A stretch of 64,000 nucleotides of DNA from Polyangium fumosum (lineage in GTDB: Bacteria; Myxococcota_A; Polyangia; Polyangiales; Polyangiaceae), in assembly GCF_005144585.1 (NCBI RefSeq), contig NZ_SSMQ01000011.1, positions 62,001 through 126,000 of the forward strand. The letters run 5' to 3'. This document shows, in pieces, positions 38,217 through 47,778 of the stretch. The notes beneath the pieces are model-generated. The model was not told the DNA's origin. It was given only the letters and a program-made list of their open reading frames with translations, and made no database searches. Made by a program: the position numbers and the translations under genes. Within the stretch, counting starts at the first letter, position 1; each line of letters opens with the position of its first letter.

Positions 38217-38591
38217 TCAGGCTACGCGGACATCGGCTCCGGATCGAGTGTCACGCACGTCCTCCACGATTTCCGATCGGGGCTCGTGGTAGCGGCCGAG
38301 TTGACGGTGGAGGATCGCCCGGAAGAGGAGCACCACGCCCACGTCGTCGATCCAGGTGATGAAAGGTACGGCGTCGGGCACGAGATCCAGCGGCCAGACG
38401 CAGTAAACCACCGACAGAACGACGAGCACCTTGGCCCAGAGCGCGGATTCCCGGTCTCGGAGCAGCCGCCAAGCCGCTGGCGCATCCCGGAGGAGCGGCA
38501 CGAGCGCGAGCCCGCGAGCCTTTCCGGAGACCTTCTTGCCTTCGAGCTTCTGCGGACGCACGTCGGTGGTTTTTTTCACGACGGCCAACAT
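38217..38591 (-). CDS. YkvA-family DUF1232 membrane protein
   Basis: 124 residues from ATG 38591, with a weak GGA upstream. The central DUF1232 motif is clear: VYCVWPLDLVPDAVPFITWI, followed by DDVGVVLLFRAILH, making a short hydrophobic hairpin. YkvA proteins are small and poorly characterised. The N-terminal 50 residues are basic. It is the first gene of a minus-strand operon running towards recN, with gaps of 12, -4 and 55 bases. The longer open frame to 38717 is not protein-like. Confidence 0.83.
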   Translation of the reverse strand: MLAVVKKTTDVRPQKLEGKKVSGKARGLALVPLLRDAPAAWRLLRDRESALWAKVLVVLSVVYCVWPLDLVPDAVPFITWIDDVGVVLLFRAILHRQLGRYHEPRSEIVEDVRDTRSGADVRVA

Positions 38592-38737
38592 GATTCCGCT
38601 GCGCGCGGCCGCAAGGGGCAGGGGCAGGATCGCCGCGGTGCGACGCTTGAAAGTCCGCGGTGGTCGGGCATGATGCCGGTCCGGCCTTCGCCCGGACTTT
38701 GCCGAGGCGCGGGGCATCTTCGAGGAGGCATGTCTTC

Positions 38738-39964
38738 ATGATCCGGCTGCGGTCTTTCCTTCCGTTCGTGCTCGCGCTCGCTCCCCTGACCGTAGGTTGC
38801 AAAAAAGAGGAGCCGCCCGCGCCCGCGCCGGAGGCGAAGCCCTCTGCGGCGATGCTGCCGAGCGGGAAGGGCAAGCTGCCGCTGCGCACGCCGATCGCCC
38901 CCATCCCGAAGTTCGACCCGCAGGCGATGAAGAACTACCGCCTCGAGGTTTGTTACTTCGGTACGCTCACCCTGCGTCAAGCGCGTGACGCGTACCTCGG
39001 GAGCCTCGGCAAGGACGAACCGAGCGAGAAGAAGATCCCGAGCTTCGGCATCCCCGGCGCGTCCCTGCCGCCGGCTCCGCCCACGCTCGCGCCGCCGCCG
39101 AAGCCCGGCACCTCGGCTGCGTCGTCCGCGGGCCCCGTCGCCTCCGCCGCGCCCGCCAACAGCGCGTTCGTAGGCCGCAAGATGGCCGACATGGGCATGC
39201 GCGCTCCGCACGAGCGCAACGCGCGGGCGTGCACCGTCGCCGCCGATCTCAAGGAGCCGGCGATGCCCGACATCGACGCGGCGCTCACGACATTCGCCCC
39301 GTTCTCGCTGGAACTCAGCCGCAACATCGCCGCGGCCAGCGTGTACTACCAGCGCGAGGAGTACTCGAAGGACAAGTTCGAGCGCGGCAAGGAGCTGCAC
39401 AAGAAGCTCGTCGCCGACTTCGCCAAGCTCGACGAGAACGCCGACAAACTCGGGAGCGCGATCGCCGCGTGGCACAAGGAGCACCCGGTCGACATGGCGA
39501 AGCTCGACGAGGGCGAGCGGCTCGTGCTCACGGCCTACGACAGGGCGCGCGGGCTCGTCCTTTCGGTGCTCGCGAAGAAGATCGACACGGCCGCCTACAA
39601 GGAGGGCGTCGCGGCGCTCGCGAAGGACATCGAGGCCATCAAGACGTTCGGTACGAACAACACGAGCGATCCCTGGGCGAGGATCACCGTCCCGCCCTTG
39701 AGCGCGTTCCAGAAGGCTGCGGAGGAGGCCCAGGCGAAGATCAGCGACAAGGGGATCGAGCCCGACGGCTTCCTCCCGCTGGTCAACGGGTTCACCTCGG
39801 TCATCGAGGCGAAGCACCGCGCCCTCTCGCGCGCGCTCACCGCGAAGGGCCAGGTCGTCGAGCCGAAGGGGCCGCCCATGCGGCAGATCCCGACGCCGGG
39901 GCAACCGGGGCAGCCGGGGCAGCAGGTCGAGCACCCCGACGATCACGCCGGCCACGCGCATTGA
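38738..39964 (+). CDS. Lipoprotein, DUF3829/YiiG-like
   Basis: 408 residues; ATG 38738 is preceded by GAGGAGG with 9-base spacing. The signal peptide FLPFVLALAPLTVGC has a lipobox with Cys at about residue 21, then KKEEPPAPAP. Residues about 60-90 (KNYRLEVCYFGTLTLRQARDAYL) and the helical region from about 185 on (LTTFAPFSLELSRNIAAASVYYQREEY ... KFERGKELHKKLVADFAKLDENADKL) fit the DUF3829 pattern, with an interrupting Pro/Ala spacer at 110-150. The C-terminus is Pro/Gly/Gln-rich and ends with His residues (HPDDHAGHAH), which may bind metal. Function unknown. Confidence 0.75.
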   Translation: MIRLRSFLPFVLALAPLTVGCKKEEPPAPAPEAKPSAAMLPSGKGKLPLRTPIAPIPKFDPQAMKNYRLEVCYFGTLTLRQARDAYLGSLGKDEPSEKKIPSFGIPGASLPPAPPTLAPPPKPGTSAASSAGPVASAAPANSAFVGRKMADMGMRAPHERNARACTVAADLKEPAMPDIDAALTTFAPFSLELSRNIAAASVYYQREEYSKDKFERGKELHKKLVADFAKLDENADKLGSAIAAWHKEHPVDMAKLDEGERLVLTAYDRARGLVLSVLAKKIDTAAYKEGVAALAKDIEAIKTFGTNNTSDPWARITVPPLSAFQKAAEEAQAKISDKGIEPDGFLPLVNGFTSVIEAKHRALSRALTAKGQVVEPKGPPMRQIPTPGQPGQPGQQVEHPDDHAGHAH

Positions 39965-39977
39965 GAGCATCGCCGCC

Positions 39978-40001
39978 GAGGCGGGCTCTCGGGCCCGCCT
40001 C
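39978..40001. terminator. Bidirectional terminator hairpin
   Basis: GAGGCGGGC (39978-39986), loop TCTCGG, GCCCGCCTC (39993-40001) form a perfect 9-bp stem between the DUF3829-like gene and the convergent glgA, reaching into the glgA stop codon. No T run follows on either strand. Confidence 0.55.
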
Positions 40002-41448
40002 AGCGCTCGCCGCGATGCCGTGAGATGGCGAGCCGGTACATCGCCTCGTACTGGCGGCTCGCGTAATCCCAACCAAACGGCTTTTTCATCGCCCGTCTTT
40101 GCATCGAGCGGAAGTGCTCGGGGTGCTCGCGGTAGATCCACGCTGCCTCGAGCACCGTGTCAGCGAGCACGTCGGCCGAGAGATCGAGGAACTTGAAGCC
40201 CGTCGCCATGTGCTCGACCGTATCGTCGAGGCCGCCCACCGCGCGCACGATGGGCAGCGTGCCGTACCGCTGGCTGTAGAGCTGGTTCAGCCCGCAAGGC
40301 TCGTAACGCGAGGGCATCACGAAGAGATCCGAGCCCGCCTCGATGCGGTGCGCGAGCGCGTCGTTCATGCCGATGTACGCGCGGAACCGATCCGTCGAGT
40401 GGCCGAGCCGCGTGAAGAGATCCTCCGCCCAACCCTCGCCCGATCCGAGCACCACGACCTGCACGTCTCGCTGGAGCAGCGTCCCGAGCGCGCCCGCGAA
40501 GATGTCGATGCCCTTCTGGTGCACGAGCCGGCTGATGAGGCCGATGATCGGTACGTCGGGACGAACCGGGAGCCCCATCTCGCGCTGCAGCTCAGCCTTG
40601 CAGAAGGCCTTGCCTTGCAGATCGTCGGCGTCGAAATGCGCGGGGAGGTGCCGGTCCGTCGCGGGGTTCCAGATCTCGTCGTCGATCCCGTTCAGGATGC
40701 CGATCACGTCGTCGCCGCGCTCGCGCAAGGAGCCTTCGAGCCCGTGTCCTCCTTCGCTCGTCTGGATCTCCTGCGCGTACCGCGGCGACACCGTCGAGAG
40801 CAGCGTCGAGAAGTTGATGCCGCCTTTCAGCAGGTTCAGCCGATCGTAGGACTCGAGCGCGCGGTGGTGGAAGACGTCCCAGCCGAGGCCGGTCTGGGAG
40901 AGCTCGTTTTTGTCGAACCAGCCCTGATAACCCATGTTGTGGATCGTCAGGATCGACGCGGCACCGCCGATCGGCGAACGGGCGTCGAGCGTCTTCATGT
41001 AGACGGGCACGAGGCACGTCGGCCAGTCGTGCACGTGCACGACGTCGGGGATGAACCCGAGCACGCTCGCGAGCCGGAGCGCGCCGCGCGAGAGGAACGT
41101 GAAGCGCGCGAGGTTGTCGCGGTAATCCCCGTTCGAATCGTTGTAGATGCCGCTGCGATCGTAGAGCTCGTCGTGCTCGAGCAGGTAGACGCGCGACGTG
41201 CTCTCGCCGAGCCGCGCCTCCCACACGCCGCCCCACACCTCCCCGCCGCCGACGGGCACGCCGAGCGAGATCGGCAGCCGTTTGGCCGGGTGTTTCTTCG
41301 CGATGCGGTAGCGCGGCATGACGGTGCGTACGTCGTGACCTCGCGCCGCGAGCGCGATGGGGAGCGCGCCGGCCACGTCCGCCAGGCCTCCCGTCTTGGC
41401 GAAAGGGACGCACTCGGAGACGACGTTGAGGATGCGGAGGCGGGGCAT
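40000..41448 (-). CDS. glgA: Glycogen synthase (ADP-glucose or UDP-glucose type), GT5
   Basis: 482 residues from ATG 41448. It elongates alpha-1,4-glucan from ADP-glucose. The N-terminal LNVVSECVPFAKTGGLADVAGALPIALAARGHDV contains the K-T-G-G-L donor phosphate site. Also present are VVHVHDWPT, the GT5 NGIDDEIWNPATD, ISRLVHQKGIDI, and the C-terminal nucleotide-sugar site SRYEPCGLNQLYSQRYGTLPIVRAVGGLDDTV, all characteristic. It lies 4 bases downstream of the boxR-like gene on the same strand but has no functional link with it, so the proximity is either read-through or chance. Other glg genes are not in the window. Confidence 0.95.
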   Translation of the reverse strand: MPRLRILNVVSECVPFAKTGGLADVAGALPIALAARGHDVRTVMPRYRIAKKHPAKRLPISLGVPVGGGEVWGGVWEARLGESTSRVYLLEHDELYDRSGIYNDSNGDYRDNLARFTFLSRGALRLASVLGFIPDVVHVHDWPTCLVPVYMKTLDARSPIGGAASILTIHNMGYQGWFDKNELSQTGLGWDVFHHRALESYDRLNLLKGGINFSTLLSTVSPRYAQEIQTSEGGHGLEGSLRERGDDVIGILNGIDDEIWNPATDRHLPAHFDADDLQGKAFCKAELQREMGLPVRPDVPIIGLISRLVHQKGIDIFAGALGTLLQRDVQVVVLGSGEGWAEDLFTRLGHSTDRFRAYIGMNDALAHRIEAGSDLFVMPSRYEPCGLNQLYSQRYGTLPIVRAVGGLDDTVEHMATGFKFLDLSADVLADTVLEAAWIYREHPEHFRSMQRRAMKKPFGWDYASRQYEAMYRLAISRHRGER

Positions 41449-41452
41449 GCGT

Positions 41453-42289
41453 TCAACCGACCGGCGGTGGCGGCAGCCTACCACGGCTCGCCGCGTGGAT
41501 GATCTTCACGAGCCGGTCGATCGAACGTTCGAGGCCGAGGGCCGAGGTGTCGAGGATGTGGGCCGCGCGCTCGTAGAGGGCGCGACGCGCGCGCAGGATC
41601 GCGCGGAGTTCCTCCATCGCCGCCGGCCGGCTCGCCATCGGCCGCGCGTCGCCTTGGTCGATCACGCGCTGGAAGTGATCCTCGGGCCGCGCGCGCAGCC
41701 ACACGGTCACGGCCTCGCGGCGGAGGAGCTCGAACGTCTCGTGATCGGTCACGAGGCTGCCGCTCGTCGCGACGATCCCGCGATCGCCGCGCGCGACGAG
41801 CCGCGCGAGCTCCTCGCGTTCGAGCCTGCGGAAGTACGCCGTGCCGTGCATCTCGAAGATTTCAGTGAGGCTCATCCCGGCCCGCGTCGCGACGAGGCTG
41901 TCGAGCTCCACGAAGGGCAACCCGAGCCGGGCCGCCGCGCGGCTCCCCAGCGTGGTTTTTCCCGCCCCGCGCAGGCCGAGCAGCGCCACGAGCGGGCCCT
42001 TCGCGGCCGCGCGCGGCGCCTCCGTGGGGGCGTCTGCGAGCAGCGCCGACGCCGACGTGTCGAGCGCGCGCGCGATCGCGTCGAGACGAACCACGGACAC
42101 GTTCGCCTTGCCGCCCTCGACGAGCACCAGAAACCGCTCGCTCACGCCCGACGCGACCCCGAGATCCCGGAGCGTCAAACCGGCCGCGCGCCGCCGCTCG
42201 CGCACCCGCTCGCCGAGCGCCCGCAGGAGCGGCGAGCCCGCGCCTTCCGGTTCGTCTGCGCCCGCGTCGGGCTTCTTTCGGGCCGCCAC
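41453..42289 (-). CDS. boxR: BoxR/BzdR-like transcriptional regulator: XRE helix-turn-helix fused to shikimate-kinase-like domain
   Basis: About 278 residues. An N-terminal XRE-type helix-turn-helix (LTLRDLGVASGVSERFLVLVEGG) is joined to a shikimate-kinase-like P-loop domain (ALLGLRGAGKTTLG, then VELDSLVATRAG and the lid FFRRLEREEL-like segment). This fusion is the hallmark of BzdR/BoxR, repressors of benzoate degradation that sense benzoyl-CoA through the kinase-like domain. The gene is divergent from boxC. GTG 42298 is also in frame but overlaps a TATAGT -10 (42302-42297), so GTG 42289, exactly 7 bases downstream of that hexamer, is preferred and implies a leaderless message. Another in-frame GTG choice would change only three residues. 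Confidence 0.9.
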   Translation of the reverse strand: MAARKKPDAGADEPEGAGSPLLRALGERVRERRRAAGLTLRDLGVASGVSERFLVLVEGGKANVSVVRLDAIARALDTSASALLADAPTEAPRAAAKGPLVALLGLRGAGKTTLGSRAAARLGLPFVELDSLVATRAGMSLTEIFEMHGTAYFRRLEREELARLVARGDRGIVATSGSLVTDHETFELLRREAVTVWLRARPEDHFQRVIDQGDARPMASRPAAMEELRAILRARRALYERAAHILDTSALGLERSIDRLVKIIHAASRGRLPPPPVG

Positions 42290-42291
42290 CT

Positions 42292-42340
42292 CATGCACTA
42301 TATTTCATGAGCCAGGATCCAACAAGCAGTATATTGCTTG
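42292..42340. promoter_or_regulatory. Paired operator and divergent promoters between boxR and boxC
   Basis: Two 18-bp sites share the pattern CAWGCA-STATAT-TKCWTG: CATGCACTATATTTCATG at 42292-42309 (one arm mismatch) and CAAGCAGTATATTGCTTG at 42323-42340 (perfect arms). Their starts are 31 bases apart, three helical turns. The first covers the boxR -10 (TATAGT, with TTGTTG 17 bases before it on the minus strand). The second covers TATATT at 42330-42335, the likely boxC -10. BoxR binding here would repress both directions. Confidence 0.7.
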
Positions 42341-42374
42341 ACACCTTCCCGCCGCGGTGATGGAGTTTTCGTCG

Positions 42375-44050
42375 ATGGGCATCGAGAGTGAAAGCAGCGG
42401 GGCCAAGGCGCCCGCCATCCGTTTCGAGACACATCCGAGCCGCTACAAGCACTGGAAGCTGTCGTTCGACGGCGCGATCGCGCGGCTCGTGATGGATGTG
42501 GTCGAGGAGGCGCCAATGCGCCCCGGCTACACGCTCAAGCTGAACAGCTACGACCTCGGCGTGGACATCGAGCTCGCGGACGCGGTGGAGCGGCTGCGCT
42601 TCGAGCACCCCGAGGTGAAGGTCGTGATCGTCACGAGCGGGCAGCCGCGCATCTTCTGCGCCGGCGCGAACATCTACATGCTCGGCTCATCGACGCACGC
42701 CTTCAAGGTCAACTTCTGCAAGTTCACGAACGAGACACGCCTCGCGCTCGAAGCCGCCTGCGTCGAGAGCGACCAGCACTACGTAGCCGCGCTGAACGGC
42801 GTGGCCTCGGGCGGCGGCTACGAGCTCGCGCTCGCGTGCGAGAAGATCCTGCTCTGCGACGATGGTTCGAGCGCGGTCTCGTTCCCGGAGACGCCGCTGC
42901 TCGCCGTGCTCCCGGGCACGGGCGGGCTCACGCGCCTCGTGGACAAGCGCAAGGTCCGCCGCGATCTCGCCGACGTGTTCAGCACGCTCGCCGAGGGCGT
43001 GCGCGGCAAGCGCGCCGAGGAGTGGCGCCTCGTCGATCGTTCGATCCCGAAGAGCCGCTTCGATCAGGTGGTGATCGAGGAGGCGAACGCGATCGCATCG
43101 CGCACGAAGGACAAGCCGGGCTCGGGCGTGAAGCTCGCCCCGCTCGACGTGAAGCGCTCCGAGGACGGCAGCAAGTACAAGGCCGAGTACAAGTACGTCA
43201 CGCTCGTCCTCGACAGCGCGACGCGCGTCGCCGAGATCGAGGTGCGCGCGCCCTCGGGCGCGCCGGAGACGACGGTGGCGGCGCTGCACAAGAGCGGCTC
43301 CGACGTGTGGTCGCTCCGCGTGTTCCGCGAGCTCGACGACGCGCTGCTCGATCTGCGCTTCAACCACCCGGAGGCAGGCCTCGTGCTGCTCCGGACGAAG
43401 GGCGATCCCGAGGCCGTGCGCGCCGCGGATCGCGCGCTCCACGCGCTGCAAGACGACTGGTTCGCCCGCGAGATCCTGCTCAAGATGCGCCGCACCCTGA
43501 AGCGCCTGGATCTCACGGCGCGCAGCGTGTTCTCGCTGGTCGAGCCCGGCTCGTGTTTCGCGGGCAGCCTCTTCGAGCTGGCCCTCGCCGGCGACCGGAC
43601 CTACATGCTCGACGGCGGCGACGAGCCGCCCGTGATCGGCCTCTCGCCGCTGAACTTCGGCCCGTTCCCGATGCCGAACGGCCTCACGCGTCTAGAGACG
43701 CGGTTTTTGCACGAGCCTTCGGCCGTGAAGCGTCTGGAAGGACAAACGGACCTGCTCGACGCGGACGCCGCGAAGAAGCTCGGGCTCGTGACGTTCACGC
43801 CCGACGAGATGGACTGGGACGACGAGGTGCGGATCGCGGTCGAGGAGCGCGCGAGCCTGTCGCCCGACGCGCTGACCGGGATGGAGGCCTCGCTGCGGTT
43901 CGCGGGGCCCGAGACGCTGGAGACAAAGATCTTCGGGCGTCTCTCGGCCTGGCAAAACTGGATCTTCCAGCGCCCGAATGCGGTCGGCGAGCGGGGCGCG
44001 CTCACGATGTACGGCCGGCCCGAGCGACCCGAATTCGACTGGAGGCGAAC

Positions 44051-44054
<4 letters not shown>
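42375..44054 (+). CDS. boxC: 2,3-epoxybenzoyl-CoA dihydrolase
   Basis: About 559 residues from ATG 42375, chosen because GGAG lies 9 bases upstream; GTG 42357 and ATG 42360 are in frame too. BoxC hydrolytically opens the ring of 2,3-epoxybenzoyl-CoA and releases formate, giving an aldehyde. It is a double-sized crotonase: the first half shows VIVTSGQPRIFCAGANIYML and the oxyanion-hole strand LNGVASGGGYELALACEKILL; the second shows SLVEPGSCFAGSLFELALAGDRTYML. These blocks and the length are BoxC features. It overlaps boxB by 4 bases. Repression by BoxR is suggested by the operator pair upstream. Confidence 0.94.
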
Positions 44055-45490
<1,436 letters not shown>

Positions 45491-45508
45491 GCTGAGCGAG
45501 GCGCCGCG

Positions 45509-45838
45509 CCGGGGCGCTGCCCCGGACCCCGCGGGGGCTGTTCGCCCCTCGACCCGAACCAGGCACGGCCTGGACCGGGGGTGGAAGAACTGCGCGATGC
45601 GCAGTTCTTCCAACGGGCCGGTGGCAAGACCATCGAGGTGGGTTTCAAGCCGGCGACGCGCACGCTGCCGGTTGAACCTGCGGCGCTGCCGCGCTGGTTG
45701 GCAGGCTCGTCGCCAGTCTTGCCCTGGCCTGTTCGATGAACTGCGCATCGCGCAGTTCATCGACCCCGGGTCCAGCGCCTCGCTGGTCCGGGTCCAGGGG
45801 CGGACAGCCCCGGTGGGGCCTGGGGCAAAGCCCCAGCG
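45509..45838. repeat. Hairpin-arm palindromic element, complete copy 1
   Basis: About 330 bases, two arms in inverted orientation around a 120-base core (45613-45732), in the convergent gap between boxB and the phosphatase gene. Left arm: CCGGGGC-GCT-GCCCCGG (45509-45525), GGGGC-TGTTC-GCCCC, CCAGGC-ACG-GCCTGG, then TGGAAGAACTGCGC-GAT-GCGCAGTTCTTCCA (45582-45612). Right arm: TCGATGAACTGCGC-ATC-GCGCAGTTCATCGA (45733-45763), CCAGCG-CCT-CGCTGG, GGGGC-GGACA-GCCCC, CTGGGGC-AAA-GCCCCAG (45820-45836). No coding sequence was recognised. Confidence 0.85.
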
Positions 45839-45858
45839 CAACGCCCTCCAGGCGAGAC

Positions 45859-47121
45859 CTACGACGTGTAGGGCGTGACGCCTTGGGCTTCGAAAAGCTC
45901 GGCGCGTGCTTCGGAGAGCTCGGTGTTCACCGTGCGCAGACGCTGCGAGAGGCCCTGCACGAAGCTCCAGAGCAGCTTCACGGCGAGCACGGGCTCGCGT
46001 CGCATGACGTTCATCATGTCCGTTCGTGTGATGACCATCGTGCGTACTGGCTCGAGGGCCCGCACCGTGGCCGAGCGCCGCGAGTCGTCGACGAGACCCA
46101 TTTCGCCGAAATATCCGCCCGTCATGATCGACGTGATCGCGACGTTGTCCTTCTCGACCGCCACGCGCCCTCGCAGGATCACGTAGAGATCCTCGCCCGG
46201 CTCGCCTTCGGTCACGATCGCTGCGCCGATCGGGTGGCTGCGCACGTCCGAGATGGCCAGGATTTCGGCTTGTTCGCGGTAGGTCAGGTGCATGAAGAGC
46301 GGGATGCCGCGTAGCGCCTCGTGCTTCGTGAGCGCTTCCGGCTCCGGCTCCTCGGCCGTCGCGCCGTGGAACGAGAGCACGAGCGCTGTGATGTTGTCGC
46401 GGCCGCCTCGCTCGTTTGCGAGGTCGACGAGCGCTTCCGCGAGGTTCTCCGGGACGCCGGCGCAGAGCGCGGGCACCTCCTCGTCCTCGATGTACCCGTA
46501 GAGACCGTCGCTGCAGATCAGGAACAGGTCGCCCGGCATGATCTCCACGAGCAGCGTGTCGACCTGCACCGACTCCTGCGTCCCCACGGCCCGCGTGAGC
46601 ACGCTGCGAAGGGCGCTCACCTTCGCCTGCTCCTTCGTCATCGTGCCGTTTTTGATCGAGGCTGCGACGATCGTGTGGTCCTCGGTCAGCCGGTTTGCCA
46701 CGCCTTGCCGCAGGAGGTAGGCGCGGCTGTCGCCCACGTGCCCGACGACGCCGCGATCCCCCGCGACCGCGAAGAGCACCATCGTCGTGCCCATGCCCCG
46801 GAGTTTGGGGTCGTTCTCGGCCATGGCCCAGAGATCCGCGCATGCGGCCTGGATCGCCGCGGCGACGAGCTCCTGCGCGGCGACGCGGTTCTCCTGGGAG
46901 GGGTGTTCCGCGAAGCGCGTCAGCACGTCGAGCCGATCGGCCACGTAGGCCCGCGCGACGTCGACGGCGCGGCGCGACGCGACGTCGCCGGCTGCCTGGC
47001 CGCCCATGCCGTCGGCGACGATGTACAGGCCGAGGTCCGGGTCTGCGAGGTGGCTGTCCTCGTTGCGCTTGCGCTTCCGGCCCACGTGCGTCGCGGCCTG
47101 CGGCGAAACCGAGAGGGGCAT
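45859..47121 (-). CDS. PP2C-type Ser/Thr phosphatase fused to cyclic-nucleotide-binding domain
   Basis: 420 residues from ATG 47121. Residues about 10-250 are a PPM/PP2C phosphatase: RNEDS (20-23), VADGMGG (35-41), GHVGDSRAYL (127-136), SDG (204-206) and GGRDNIT (239-245), which supply the metal-binding Asp residues. Residues about 285-400 form a cNMP-binding domain with GEPGEDLYVILRG and the phosphate-binding cassette FGEMGLVDDSRRSATV (338-353). It should dephosphorylate targets of the local Ser/Thr kinases, with activity tuned by cAMP or cGMP. An in-frame ATG at 47130 exists, but TAGGAT ends 7 bases before 47121 and suggests a leaderless start. It is in the segment between the inverted elements. 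Confidence 0.9.
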   Translation of the reverse strand: MPLSVSPQAATHVGRKRKRNEDSHLADPDLGLYIVADGMGGQAAGDVASRRAVDVARAYVADRLDVLTRFAEHPSQENRVAAQELVAAAIQAACADLWAMAENDPKLRGMGTTMVLFAVAGDRGVVGHVGDSRAYLLRQGVANRLTEDHTIVAASIKNGTMTKEQAKVSALRSVLTRAVGTQESVQVDTLLVEIMPGDLFLICSDGLYGYIEDEEVPALCAGVPENLAEALVDLANERGGRDNITALVLSFHGATAEEPEPEALTKHEALRGIPLFMHLTYREQAEILAISDVRSHPIGAAIVTEGEPGEDLYVILRGRVAVEKDNVAITSIMTGGYFGEMGLVDDSRRSATVRALEPVRTMVITRTDMMNVMRREPVLAVKLLWSFVQGLSQRLRTVNTELSEARAELFEAQGVTPYTS

Positions 47122-47183
47122 GCCCCGCATCCTAGTCGAGGCGAACGCCCCTTCGGAAGGGGGCGGAACGTGGAGATCCTCGG

Positions 47184-47666
47184 TCAAACCATGGGGGCGC
47201 GTCGCTGGAACGGGAGAAACCCGACGGCGAGCGCGAGCCCGAAGACCACGTGTTCGAGGATCGCGGGACCCACGGGCGCGCTCGCCGCGACCTCGCCGAG
47301 GCCTGCTGCGGGCAAGACGAACCGGTGCATGACGAACCAGACGATCACGCCGTACGCTGCGCCGAACACGAGCGTGCGGAACACGTTCGCGCCGAAGACG
47401 AGCAGGCCGAACAGCGCGCCCCAGCCGATCGACACGGCGAAATGCAGGAGGATGCCGAGCACCACGGCGCCTGCGTCGAAGCCGGGCGCGAAGGCGCGTT
47501 CGGCGAGGAACGGGGCCGAGGCTCCCTTGAACACGACCCACGGGTCGCCCCCGCGCGCGACCGCCGAGAGCAGCCCGTACAGGCTCAGCACGATTCCGCC
47601 GAAGATGCCCGCGATCACGCCGCCCGAGAGCGCGATGACCGTCCTTTGTCTCCCCCTCGCCGCCAT
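47184..47666 (-). CDS. Small membrane protein of unknown function
   Basis: 160 residues with four predicted membrane segments (VIALSGGVIAGIFGGIVLSLYGLL, AGAVVLGILLHFAVSIGWG, ALFGLLVFGANVFRTLVFGAAYGVIVWFV, HVVFGLALAVGFLPF). The pattern of glycine-rich helices and the last FGLALAVGF resembles bacterial inner-membrane proteins of unknown role often annotated as DUF1440 or similar, but I cannot confirm a family. It lies 62 bases upstream of the PP2C gene on the same strand. It may be co-transcribed with it, though that gap contains a separate promoter-like TAGGAT. Confidence 0.75.
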   Translation of the reverse strand: MAARGRQRTVIALSGGVIAGIFGGIVLSLYGLLSAVARGGDPWVVFKGASAPFLAERAFAPGFDAGAVVLGILLHFAVSIGWGALFGLLVFGANVFRTLVFGAAYGVIVWFVMHRFVLPAAGLGEVAASAPVGPAILEHVVFGLALAVGFLPFQRRAPMV

Positions 47667-47778
47667 GTAGGTCCCGTTGCGCCGGGGGCTTGGTTGTCAA
47701 CCGCGGGCATCCTGTCGCAATCGGGCGAGCTCGGCGTCTCTGCCTTGACGCCGGCCGGTGGCTTCCGATCATCCGTCC

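Noticed and set aside
42338-42343. TTGACA as -35 of the boxC promoter
   Set aside because: The sequence 17 bases downstream is GC-rich and inside the start region, with no -10. TATATT at 42330 is a better candidate -10.
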